NCBI GenBank assembly: GCA_003445795.1
Contig: DMCN01000019.1
Span: 1-15,830 of the forward strand
From: Gallionellaceae bacterium
Lineage (GTDB): Bacteria; Pseudomonadota; Gammaproteobacteria; Burkholderiales; Gallionellaceae
Direction: 5' to 3'
Length of the DNA: 15,830 bases
This document shows, piece by piece, positions 1 through 6,603 of this stretch. The position numbers and the translations under genes are program-made. The first letter of the stretch is position 1. Every line of letters starts with the position of its first letter. Below the pieces are notes generated by a model. That model was not told the DNA's origin, ran no database searches, and saw nothing but the letters and a program-made list of their open reading frames with translations.

Positions 1-733
1 CGAGATCAACAATCCGGTCGGCTTCGTCAATTCCAACCTCGGCACGCTGGGCAAGTACATGACCAACCTGTTCGAGGTCATCAAGTCCTATGAGGCCGCA
101 GAAGCCAGGGTAGGTGGTGGTGTCTGCCCCGAAGTCGCCGAGATGAAGAAGAAGGTCGATTTTGGCTACCTGGTAGAAGACATCCCCAGTCTGCTGAAAG
201 AGTCGCAGGACGGTCTCGCGCGGGTGAAACGCATCGTGCAGGACCTGAAGGACTTCTCCCATGTCGACGAATCCAATTGGCAGCACGCCAATCTGGAGCA
301 GGGCATGGACAGCACGCTCAACGTTGTGGCCAACGAGATCAAGTACAAGGCAAAGGTGGTCAAGGAATATGCCGGTATCCCCGACGTGGAGTGCATGCCG
401 TCACAGATCAACCAGGTGTTCATGAACATGCTGGTGAATGCGGCGCAGGCGATCGAGAAAGACGGCACCATCACCGTACGCAGCGGCATCAGTGGTGACG
501 AGGTGTGGGTTGAAGTGGAAGATACCGGCAAGGGCATCTCACCCGAGCACCTCAACCGCATCTTCGATCCCTTCTTCACCACCAAGCCGGTGGGAAAGGG
601 TACCGGGCTGGGCTTATCGCTTTCTTATGGCATCGTGCAGAAGCACAATGGCCGCATCGAGGTGAAGAGCGAAGTCGGTAAGGGTTCCACATTCAGGGTG
701 TGGTTGCCGGTGAAGCATGTCGCGAAGGAATGA
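1..733 (+). CDS. Sensor histidine kinase, C-terminal part (5' end outside window)
   Basis: This is the transmitter half of a two-component sensor kinase. It would autophosphorylate a histidine and pass the phosphate to a response regulator that is not in the window. The reading frame is open from base 2 and begins with E-I-N-N-P, the residues that follow the phospho-accepting histidine in H-boxes of the HEINNP type. Base 1 (c) fits the last base of a His codon. After a helical stretch ending in VKRIVQDLKDFSH come an N-box (NQVFMNMLVNAAQA, about 406-450), a G1 box (DTGKGIS, about 520-540), an F-box (FDPFFTTKP) and a G2 box (GKGTGLGLS, about 595-620). The catalytic ATPase domain is therefore complete. 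Sensor, PAS or receiver domains upstream are unseen, so the stimulus is unknown. The gene converges on the next gene with a 20-base gap and no visible hairpin terminator. Confidence 0.93.
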   Translation, partial: EINNPVGFVNSNLGTLGKYMTNLFEVIKSYEAAEARVGGGVCPEVAEMKKKVDFGYLVEDIPSLLKESQDGLARVKRIVQDLKDFSHVDESNWQHANLEQGMDSTLNVVANEIKYKAKVVKEYAGIPDVECMPSQINQVFMNMLVNAAQAIEKDGTITVRSGISGDEVWVEVEDTGKGISPEHLNRIFDPFFTTKPVGKGTGLGLSLSYGIVQKHNGRIEVKSEVGKGSTFRVWLPVKHVAKE

Positions 734-753
734 CTGCTTAGTGGTGCCGGTCT

Positions 754-2058
754 TCACTCATCCTGTTCGGAGGCGACCTTAAGTACTACCAGCACCTTGT
801 CCACCCGGTTCTTGTCCATGTCCATCACTTCGAAACGGTATCCGGCCGCTTCAATGTAATCGGCGGCTTTGGGGATATGCCCGAGCACATGCATCACGAA
901 TCCGCCGAGGGTGTTGAATGCGTTCTCTTCTTCGCCGGGCAGTTTTTCGTCTGTATTCAGTACATCTTTCAGCCGCTCGACAGTCACGCTGCCGTCGATC
1001 AGCCACGAGCCGTCTTCGCGAACTACAACGTCCTGCTCTTCGTGGATGTCGGACGAGGGTAATTCGCCGACGATGGAAGTCAGCACGTCCGTGAGCGTGA
1101 CGAGACCTTGCAGTTCTCCATACTCATCAACTATCAGCGCGCATTGCTGGCGCGATTTGCGGAAGTTCTCCAGCAGATGCGTGGTGGTGACCCCTTCCGG
1201 CACAAATAGAGGAGGGCGTAGCGACTGCTCGACCGCGATCGGCTTGCCGGAAAGGGCATCCTTGAGCAGATCTGATGTGCGCAATATCCCGACGATGTGG
1301 TCCAGCCCGTCCCGGCAGACGACCACGCGGGTGTATGGACTCTCCGCGATGCGGTCGCGGATCACGGCCTCGGGTTCGTCCAGATCGAGCACGTAGATAT
1401 CGTTGCGGTGCGTCATGATCGCCCCGATGCGTTGCTCGTCCAGGCGCAACACATTGGAGACGATAGCCTGTTCGCTCTCGTGGAATACCCCCGCTTCGGA
1501 ACCCTGTTCCATCAGCACCTTGATTTCTTCATCGGTAACCGGCGGTTCCTCGAGGCGGACAGCACCCATCATGCGCAGCAGGGAACCGGAAGATGCCGAC
1601 AGCAACCAGACCGCCGGGCGCGTGATCCGCGACAGCAAGTTCATCGGTGCGGCGATCAGGGAGGCGGTCTTCTCCGGGGCCAGCAGACCCAACTGCTTGG
1701 GAACGAGTTCGCCGATGACGACTGAGACATAGGTCAGGCCGGCGACAACTATGGTCATCGCTATCCCCCTGGCATAAGGTTCCAGTAGCGGGAATCCGGC
1801 AACCCACAAGGTCAGGGGATCGGCAAGCGCGGTTTCGCCGATGGCACCGCTCAGGATGCCTACCGAGGTGATCCCTACCTGTACCGTGGAGAGAAAGGTC
1901 GATGGTTCATTGCTTAACGCAAGAGCCGATTGCGCTCCGGGGCTGTCCTCATCGGCGAGTTTTTGCAGTCGCGCCTTGCGCGCAGACACAACTGCGATCT
2001 CCGACATCGCCAAAAAACCGTTAAGCAGGATCAAAAACAGAAGTAATACTATATCCAC
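754..2058 (-). CDS. CNNM/CorC (HlyC) family membrane protein with CBS pair
   Basis: This is an inner-membrane protein of the CNNM-CBS-CorC_HlyC family, often annotated as hemolysin or magnesium/cobalt efflux protein; family members are linked to divalent cation homeostasis. The N-terminal CNNM (DUF21) domain has about three hydrophobic segments and the typical GELVPKQLGL motif. Two CBS repeats follow (one from IMTHRND, one from PLFVPEG to the DVLTSIVGEL segment), then a CorC_HlyC domain with FNTLGGFVM. I place the start at a GTG (2056-2058), giving 434 residues beginning MDIVLLLFLILLNGF, as is usual for the family. An in-frame ATG at 2071-2073 and a TTG at 2101-2103 would add 5 or 15 residues. 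The TTG lies only a few bases from the predicted transcription start, so I reject it. The Shine-Dalgarno is weak for every choice, so the start is uncertain although the family is clear. The transported ion cannot be told from sequence. Confidence 0.92.
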   Translation of the reverse strand: MDIVLLLFLILLNGFLAMSEIAVVSARKARLQKLADEDSPGAQSALALSNEPSTFLSTVQVGITSVGILSGAIGETALADPLTLWVAGFPLLEPYARGIAMTIVVAGLTYVSVVIGELVPKQLGLLAPEKTASLIAAPMNLLSRITRPAVWLLSASSGSLLRMMGAVRLEEPPVTDEEIKVLMEQGSEAGVFHESEQAIVSNVLRLDEQRIGAIMTHRNDIYVLDLDEPEAVIRDRIAESPYTRVVVCRDGLDHIVGILRTSDLLKDALSGKPIAVEQSLRPPLFVPEGVTTTHLLENFRKSRQQCALIVDEYGELQGLVTLTDVLTSIVGELPSSDIHEEQDVVVREDGSWLIDGSVTVERLKDVLNTDEKLPGEEENAFNTLGGFVMHVLGHIPKAADYIEAAGYRFEVMDMDKNRVDKVLVVLKVASEQDE

Positions 2059-2112
2059 TGCGGAGCCGCCCATCGCCGTTTGGCGTGCGGACCTGGATTT
2101 CAAGGGTTACCG

Positions 2113-2140
2113 ATTCTAACACTTGGACTACTTTGCCCAA
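2113..2140 (-). promoter_or_regulatory. Candidate sigma70 promoter of the CNNM/CorC gene
   Basis: Read on the minus strand there is a -35-like TTGGGC (2135-2140), a 16-base spacer and TAGAAT (2113-2118) preceded by TG one base upstream, an extended -10. Transcription would begin near 2106, after the tRNA operon terminator, so this gene is probably its own unit. Unlike most other promoters in the window it has no GCGCGC discriminator. Confidence 0.45.
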
Positions 2141-2203
2141 AACCAATACGGGAATTACGGTTGTGATGGGATCGAATGACGGCGCGAACCCCGGGCACAA
2201 ATG

Positions 2204-2234
2204 AAAAGACCTCCTTATGGCATAAGGAGGTCTT
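2204..2234 (-). terminator. Rho-independent terminator of the tRNA-Ala/tRNA-Glu unit
   Basis: A nearly perfect inverted repeat (arms 2206-2218 and 2222-2234, about 13 base pairs around a very short loop) is followed on the minus strand by a TTTT run (2204-2207). It lies just downstream of tRNA-Glu and upstream of the CNNM gene promoter, so it separates the two units. Confidence 0.85.
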
Positions 2235-2239
2235 GAATT

Positions 2240-2315
2240 TGGCGTCCCCTACGAGATTCGAACTCGTGTTATCGCCGTGAAAGGGCGGTGTCCTAGGCCT
2301 CTAGACGAAGGGGAC
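2240..2315 (-). tRNA. tRNA-Glu (anticodon TTC)
   Basis: This is a 76-base cloverleaf on the minus strand with encoded CCA (2240-2242). The acceptor stem GTCCCCT pairs with AGGGGAC, the T arm is ACGAG-TTCGAAT-CTCGT, and the anticodon loop is CTTTCAC with TTC at 2279-2281. The outermost anticodon-stem pair appears to be C27 (2288) against A43 (2272), a mismatch where E. coli tRNA-Glu has C-G. It is the second gene of a pair with tRNA-Ala and lies downstream of gltX, whose enzyme charges it. Confidence 0.98.
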
Positions 2316-2335
2316 TGCGGTGCTGCTGTTCTTTT

Positions 2336-2411
<76 letters not shown>

Positions 2412-2434
2412 GGGGTGCCCCGAAAAGAGCGCGC

Positions 2435-2463
2435 ATTATAGTGATGGCACCCAACCTTGTAAA
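2435..2463 (-). promoter_or_regulatory. Strong sigma70 promoter of the tRNA-Ala/tRNA-Glu unit
   Basis: On the minus strand TTTACA (2458-2463), a 17-base spacer and a perfect TATAAT (2435-2440) are followed at once by the GC-rich discriminator GCGCGCTC. The predicted start is near 2428, about 17 bases before tRNA-Ala. The -35 box begins only 4 bases after the gltX stop codon and no terminator intervenes, so the tRNAs can be made both from this promoter and by read-through from gltX. Confidence 0.85.
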
Positions 2464-2467
2464 GCAG

Positions 2468-3874
2468 TCAGGCAGTTTTTTTCGCCAGATTCTTTTCGAT
2501 ACGCTCCAGCACCATCTCGCGCGTGAAGAGCGTCACCAAGGCATCCACCGAAGGGGTCTGCGTCCGACCGGTGAGCATCACGCGCAGAGGCATGGCCAGC
2601 TTGGGCATCTTCAAGCTGTGCTTAGCGATGGTTTCCTTGATTGCGGCGCTGATCGATGCGGTCTCCCAGGTTGTTGTTCTGAGCAACTCGATGAAATCGC
2701 GCAGGGCAGGGATGGCCTCGGCTGAAAGCTGTGCATCGAGCAGAACCGCATCGGGTTGAATATCTATATAGAACACCTCTGCGGCATCGGCCAGTTCGTT
2801 CAGGGTGGCGACTCTTTCCTTATATAGACCCGCGATGGCAGCCAGGTCTGGCGTGGCTCCGACTTTGATGCCGCGCTTTTCCAGGCGAGGGCGGACCATC
2901 GCTGCCAGTTCAGCATTTCCGGTCTGCTTGAGGTAATGGTTGTTCAGCCAGTTCAGCTTCTCGGTGTTGAACTGGGCGGCAGAGGGCGTGATGTGGTCGA
3001 GGTCGAACCACTCGCAGAACTGCGCGACGGAGAACACTTCAGCATCCCCGTGTGACCAGCCGAGGCGGGCGAGGTAATTGATGACCGCCTCGGGCAGGTA
3101 GCCGTCCTCGTCGTATTGCATCACGCTCACAGCACCGTGACGCTTGGACAGCTTGGTGCCGTCGTCGCCCAGGATCATCGACAGGTGGGCATAACTCGGC
3201 ACGGTTGCGCCCAGTGCTTTGAGGATATTGATCTGGCGCGGGGTGTTGTTGACGTGGTCGTCGCCGCGGATCACCTGGGTGATGCCCATGTCCAGATCGT
3301 CAACCACCACGCAGAAGTTGTAGGTCGGCGTGCCATCCGAGCGCGCGATGATGAGATCGTCCAGTTCGGTGTTGCTGAATTCGATATGGCCTTTGACCAT
3401 GTCTTTCCAGGCAACCACGCCCTCGGTCGGATTTTTGAAACGCACCACAGGTTTCACGTCGGAAGGAACGGGGGGCAGGGTCTTGCCGGGTTCGGGGCGC
3501 CAGGTTCCGTCGTAACGTGGCTTTTCGCCGCGGGCACGTTGCGCTTCGCGCATGGCATCCAGTTCGGCCGGAGAGGTATAGCAGTTATAAGCCTGACCCG
3601 CCGCCAGCATCTGCTGGATGACTTCTTTATAGCGCGACATGCGCTGCATCTGGTAGAACGGGCCTTCGTCGTAATTCAGCTTGAGCCAGTTTATGCCGTC
3701 CAGAATTGCCTGGACTGCCTCTGGAGTGGAACGCTCCACATCGGTGTCCTCGATGCGCAGGATGAAGGTGCCGCCATGCTTGCGGGCATAGGCCCAGGAG
3801 AATAGCGCAGTGCGTGCGCCACCAATGTGCAGGTAACCGGTTGGACTGGGAGCGAAACGGGTACGGACGGTCAT
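2468..3874 (-). CDS. gltX: Glutamyl-tRNA synthetase
   Basis: This cytoplasmic class I aminoacyl-tRNA synthetase charges tRNA-Glu with glutamate. The 468-residue product has the nucleotide-binding motif PSPTGYLHIGG (residues 9-19, the HIGH equivalent), the IEDTD segment at 41-45, and KLSKR at 241-245 (the KMSKS equivalent), followed by the helical anticodon-binding domain. Length fits bacterial GluRS. I chose the ATG at 3872-3874 because the conserved MTVRTRFAPSPTG start follows it and AGGAAAG lies at Shine-Dalgarno distance; a 27-residue upstream in-frame extension has no conserved sequence. The zinc element known from E. coli (Cys98, Cys100, Cys125, His127) is degenerate: Cys98 is present but position 100 is Thr, and the later Cys-x-His pair is absent. 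The gene lies just upstream of tRNA-Ala and its own substrate tRNA-Glu. Whether it also charges tRNA-Gln cannot be told here. Confidence 0.97.
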   Translation of the reverse strand: MTVRTRFAPSPTGYLHIGGARTALFSWAYARKHGGTFILRIEDTDVERSTPEAVQAILDGINWLKLNYDEGPFYQMQRMSRYKEVIQQMLAAGQAYNCYTSPAELDAMREAQRARGEKPRYDGTWRPEPGKTLPPVPSDVKPVVRFKNPTEGVVAWKDMVKGHIEFSNTELDDLIIARSDGTPTYNFCVVVDDLDMGITQVIRGDDHVNNTPRQINILKALGATVPSYAHLSMILGDDGTKLSKRHGAVSVMQYDEDGYLPEAVINYLARLGWSHGDAEVFSVAQFCEWFDLDHITPSAAQFNTEKLNWLNNHYLKQTGNAELAAMVRPRLEKRGIKVGATPDLAAIAGLYKERVATLNELADAAEVFYIDIQPDAVLLDAQLSAEAIPALRDFIELLRTTTWETASISAAIKETIAKHSLKMPKLAMPLRVMLTGRTQTPSVDALVTLFTREMVLERIEKNLAKKTA

Positions 3875-3912
3875 GTTGCTTTCCTGAGGTTGGGGCTGAA
3901 ATGAAGCCGCGC

Positions 3913-3936
3913 ATTTTACGACAGATGGATATGGCC
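3913..3936 (-). promoter_or_regulatory. Candidate gltX promoter (-10 with GC-rich discriminator)
   Basis: On the minus strand TAAAAT (3913-3918) matches the -10 consensus at 5 of 6 positions and is followed by GCGCGG. The -35 region is weak (TTATCG-like around an 18-base spacer). The predicted start is near 3906, giving a leader of about 32 bases before the gltX ATG. The -10 box is the convincing part. Confidence 0.5.
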
Positions 3937-3946
3937 GATAAAGAAA

Positions 3947-3976
3947 TTGACCCAAACCTTATGGCTATGATTAAAT
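3947..3976 (+). promoter_or_regulatory. Candidate promoter of tRNA-Val
   Basis: TTGACC (3947-3952), an 18-base spacer and TTAAAT (3971-3976) preceded by TG at 3968-3969 (extended -10) are followed by GCGCGCCC. The start would be near 3983, about 8 bases before the mature tRNA. It is back-to-back with the gltX promoter. Confidence 0.65.
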
Positions 3977-3990
3977 GCGCGCCCTCGACC

Positions 3991-4065
3991 GGGCGGTTAG
4001 CTCAGCGGTAGAGCACTGCCTTCACACGGCAGGGGTCACTGGTTCGAACCCAGTACCGCCCACCA
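3991..4065 (+). tRNA. tRNA-Val (anticodon CAC)
   Basis: This is a 75-base cloverleaf with encoded CCA (4063-4065). The acceptor stem GGGCGGT pairs perfectly with ACCGCCC, the anticodon arm is CTGCC-TTCACAC-GGCAG with CAC at 4023-4025, and the T arm contains GGTTCGAACC. It reads GUG codons. It is a single-gene unit with its own promoter and terminator, divergent from gltX. Confidence 0.97.
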
Positions 4066-4071
4066 GAATCT

Positions 4072-4106
4072 AAAAGGCCTGCGGTGATCCTGCAGGCCTT
4101 TTCTCT
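4072..4106 (+). terminator. Rho-independent terminator of tRNA-Val
   Basis: A perfect 11-base-pair stem (4072-4082 with 4092-4102), extendable inward by two pairs, is followed by TTTT and a pyrimidine-rich tail. The mirrored strand also ends its stem in TTTT, so it may end transcripts arriving from tatD as well. No other terminator is visible downstream of tatD. Confidence 0.88.
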
Positions 4107-4119
4107 TTCCTTCTGCGAT

Positions 4120-4148
4120 TTGACATAATATACATTATGCGTAATTAA
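4120..4148 (+). promoter_or_regulatory. Orphan promoter-like element with an embedded palindrome
   Basis: A perfect TTGACA (4120-4125) is followed after 17 bases by AATTAA (4143-4148). A perfect inverted repeat, CATAAT-ATAC-ATTATG (4124-4139), overlaps the -35 and spacer like an operator. No open reading frame of any length follows on the plus strand before the 3' end of tatD. The rest of 4103-4211 holds nothing I recognise. It may be a relic of a lost gene or chance AT-rich sequence. Confidence 0.3.
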
Positions 4149-4211
4149 GAAGTATCGGGATTCAGGTCAGGCACCCAGAACAACCACGCCTTCTACTTTC
4201 GTTTCAGTCTG

Positions 4212-4979
4212 TTACAGCTGCTTCAGGAACAATCGGTTGAAATTTCGAGTTGTGGCCATTCCCACTTCTTCGAGCGAGATGTCGCGCAACTTGGCGATCT
4301 CTTCTGCAACATGTTTGACGTAGGCCGGCTGGTTGGTTTTTCCACGGTACGGTGTCGGCGCCAGGTACGGCGAATCGGTCTCGATCAGGATCTTGTCGAG
4401 CGGAATCTTGGTTGCGACCTCCTTGATGAGGGTCGCATTCTTGAAAGTCAGGATGCCGGAGAACGAGATATGGAAGCCCAGTTCGATTGCAGCCTGTGCG
4501 ACCTCCAGATTCTCGGTGAAACAGTGCATCACACCGCCTGCTTTTCCGGCCTCTTCCTCAGCCATGATTCGCAGCGTATCGGCTGCCGCCGAACGGGTAT
4601 GGATGATGAGAGGCTTGTCGCATTCTCTGGCGGCGCGGATATGGGTGCGGAATCGTTCTCGCTGCCATTCCAGGTCGCCGGTCAGGCGGTAGTAGTCCAG
4701 CCCGGTCTCGCCTATGGCGATGACTTTGGGATGTTGGGCAAGACGCACGATTTCGGCCTGGGTCGGTTCGGCGTCCAGTTCGTAGTCAGGGTGCACGCCG
4801 ACCGAGGCATAGAGGTTCTCGTGGCGTTCGGCGAGATCCAGCACTTCGGGAAAACTTAGGAGGTCGACCGAGACGCATAGTGCGTGCGTGACAGCATTGG
4901 CGCGCATGTTGGCAAGAATGCCGTCCAGGTCATCGCTCAGACCGGGAAAGTTCAGGTGGCAATGGGAATCGATGAACAT
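4212..4979 (-). CDS. tatD: TatD-family metal-dependent hydrolase/DNase (YcfH type)
   Basis: This is a TIM-barrel amidohydrolase-fold protein; TatD-family members act as Mg-dependent 3'-5' exonucleases on DNA, in the cytoplasm. The 255-residue product shows all expected metal ligands: His6 and His8 in DSHCHL, Glu91 in GETGLDYY, His127 in HTR, His152 in MHCF, and Asp202 in ETDSPYLAP. It is the last gene of the long cluster. The ATG lies 6 bases past the holB stop, and a GAGGA Shine-Dalgarno overlaps that stop, which favours coupled translation. Its place after holB matches E. coli ycfH rather than tatD proper of the tat operon. Many betaproteobacteria have a small pilZ gene between holB and tatD; there is none here. 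The biological substrate is not certain for this subfamily. Confidence 0.94.
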   Translation of the reverse strand: MFIDSHCHLNFPGLSDDLDGILANMRANAVTHALCVSVDLLSFPEVLDLAERHENLYASVGVHPDYELDAEPTQAEIVRLAQHPKVIAIGETGLDYYRLTGDLEWQRERFRTHIRAARECDKPLIIHTRSAAADTLRIMAEEEAGKAGGVMHCFTENLEVAQAAIELGFHISFSGILTFKNATLIKEVATKIPLDKILIETDSPYLAPTPYRGKTNQPAYVKHVAEEIAKLRDISLEEVGMATTRNFNRLFLKQL

Positions 4980-4985
4980 GGGTCC

Positions 4986-5993
4986 TCAGGCGGGAAACAG
5001 CTGGCGGTAGGACAGCAGCAACGATTCCATGAAGAGCTTTGGGTTGAGCGGATGGAATGCGGCTCGGCGCGCTTCCAGCAACTCCTTCTGGAAACGCAGC
5101 AAAGCCACCGTGGAAACACCCCCTGCCAGTTTGATCAGGGTGTCGGACTGCTCGGGAAAATAGCGCACCTTTCCGGCCAGCTTGGCACTGGCCATGTCCT
5201 GGCACCATTGCTGCAGACAATGGATGACATGCACCGGCGCACTGCGTTGCAGACTATCCGCCAGCGCTAGCGCATCGAGTTTTCCGGGCTGACGGATGGC
5301 ATTCAGAAGAATAGTGCGCTCTTCCGCGCCCTCGCCCGACTCCGCCCAGCCCAGCGCCTGCAAAGGGGCGAACCCAGTCTGTGCCAATGCAAGTTCCGGG
5401 TTCTTCACGCCTTGCTGAGCGAGCCAGGCGGCACCTATCTCGCGTGTCGGGGTATGCACGACAAAACTGAGACAGCGACTGAGAATCGTTGGCAGCAGTT
5501 GTTGCGGCTTGTGGGTGACCAGTAAAAACAACAGCTTGTCGGTTGGTTCTTCCAGCGTCTTGAGCAACGAGTTGGCCGCATTGTTGTTCATCGCTTCCGC
5601 CGGATAGATGATCACCACCCGATAGCCGCCGCAATGTGCCGAGAGATTGGCGAAGCTGGACAGGTCGCGGATCTGGTCGACCGCTATCTCGCGTGACGGC
5701 TTTTTCCCGCCCGGTTTTTCGTCGCTGTCTTCGGCCGCGCTCAGGGCATCGGGTTGGATCAGGCGAAAATCGGGATGACTTTCCTGCTCGAACCAGCGGC
5801 AGGAATTGCACTCATGACATGCAATACCGTCCGCTTTCGGGCTCTCGCACAGCATCGACTGGGCAAAATTGAACGCCAGATCGAGCTTTCCTATCCCTTG
5901 CGCCCCCTTGAGCAGCAAGGCGTGCGGCAGCCTGCCGCGCAGCCCTTGCAGGGCTTGCCAGGATTCAGTTTGCCAGGGATAGAGTGGTTTCAT
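4986..5993 (-). CDS. holB: DNA polymerase III delta' subunit (clamp loader)
   Basis: HolB is the delta' subunit of the replicative clamp-loader complex that opens and loads the beta clamp. The 335-residue protein has an AAA+ fold. It contains a P-loop-like GAQGIGK at 30-36, a zinc-module cysteine set (Cys49, Cys59, Cys62, Cys65), the AMNNNAANSLLKTLEEP segment near 135-151, and the conserved LSRC at 171-174. The P-loop lysine is present, whereas E. coli delta' has a degenerate P-loop that does not bind ATP, so nucleotide binding here is open. A Lys/Pro-rich insert follows the zinc module (about 88-102). I chose ATG 5991-5993; it begins one base after the tmk stop (TGAAATG). A 15-residue upstream extension inside tmk is not conserved in style. 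Translation is probably coupled to tmk. Confidence 0.95.
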   Translation of the reverse strand: MKPLYPWQTESWQALQGLRGRLPHALLLKGAQGIGKLDLAFNFAQSMLCESPKADGIACHECNSCRWFEQESHPDFRLIQPDALSAAEDSDEKPGGKKPSREIAVDQIRDLSSFANLSAHCGGYRVVIIYPAEAMNNNAANSLLKTLEEPTDKLLFLLVTHKPQQLLPTILSRCLSFVVHTPTREIGAAWLAQQGVKNPELALAQTGFAPLQALGWAESGEGAEERTILLNAIRQPGKLDALALADSLQRSAPVHVIHCLQQWCQDMASAKLAGKVRYFPEQSDTLIKLAGGVSTVALLRFQKELLEARRAAFHPLNPKLFMESLLLSYRQLFPA

Positions 5994-5994
5994 T

Positions 5995-6603
5995 TCAGAG
6001 TGATGCGACGATATCTGCGAGTTGTCGCTGAACTTCATCCAGGCTCATTTCGGCACGGATGACAGCGTAGCGCTGCGGCATTTTGGCCGCTCTGGCGAGG
6101 TAAGCCTGGCGCACACGCTCGAAGAACTCGCCCTGTTCGCGCTCGAACTTGTCGAGGTTTGCATTGTTGTCGAGACGCTGCCGTGCGACTTCGATGGGGA
6201 TATCGAACAGCAGGGTCAGATCGGGTTGCAGGTCTCCATGCACCCATTGCTCCAGTTGTTCCAGCTTGGCCAGCGGCACTCCCCTGCCCCCGCCCTGATA
6301 GGCGAAACTGGCATCGCTGAAGCGGTCGGAGATGACCCAGGTACCGCGTTGCAAGGCAGGGCGGATGACCTGCTCCACATGCTCGCGGCGCGCCGCGAAC
6401 ATCAGCATGGCTTCGGTTTCGGCATGCATGGACTGGTGCAGCAGAATCTCGCGCAACTGTTCGCCCAGCGGCGTGCCGCCCGGTTCGCGTGTCACCAGCA
6501 AGCCTATACCGCGTCGGCGCAACGCCGCGACAAACCATTCCAGCCCGGTGCTCTTCCCTGCCCCGTCCACGCCTTCGAAGGTGATGAATTTAGCTTTGCT
6601 CAT
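5995..6603 (-). CDS. tmk: Thymidylate kinase (dTMP kinase)
   Basis: This enzyme phosphorylates dTMP to dTDP with ATP, an essential step to dTTP for replication. The 202-residue protein starts MSKAKFITFEGVDGAGKST with the P-loop at 11-19. It also has the REPGGT substrate segment at 39-44, the DRFSDASFAYQGGGRG motif at 93-108 (DR-F/Y-x-D-S class), and a lid region rich in Arg and Glu near 150-165. Its ATG overlaps the mltG stop as ATGA (6600-6603), so the two should be translationally coupled. It is followed by holB after one base. The tmk-holB pair places nucleotide supply beside the clamp loader, as in E. coli. Confidence 0.97.
   Translation of the reverse strand: MSKAKFITFEGVDGAGKSTGLEWFVAALRRRGIGLLVTREPGGTPLGEQLREILLHQSMHAETEAMLMFAARREHVEQVIRPALQRGTWVISDRFSDASFAYQGGGRGVPLAKLEQLEQWVHGDLQPDLTLLFDIPIEVARQRLDNNANLDKFEREQGEFFERVRQAYLARAAKMPQRYAVIRAEMSLDEVQRQLADIVASL

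Noticed and set aside
2059..2103. Longer start of the CNNM/CorC protein at TTG 2101-2103
   Set aside because: It would begin only a few bases after the predicted transcription start, adds a polar stretch before the first membrane segment, and lacks a Shine-Dalgarno.
5991..6038. Longer holB start 15 codons upstream inside tmk
   Set aside because: The extension is polar, unlike known delta' N-termini, and overlaps tmk. The ATG one base past the tmk stop gives the usual PLYPWQ-type opening.
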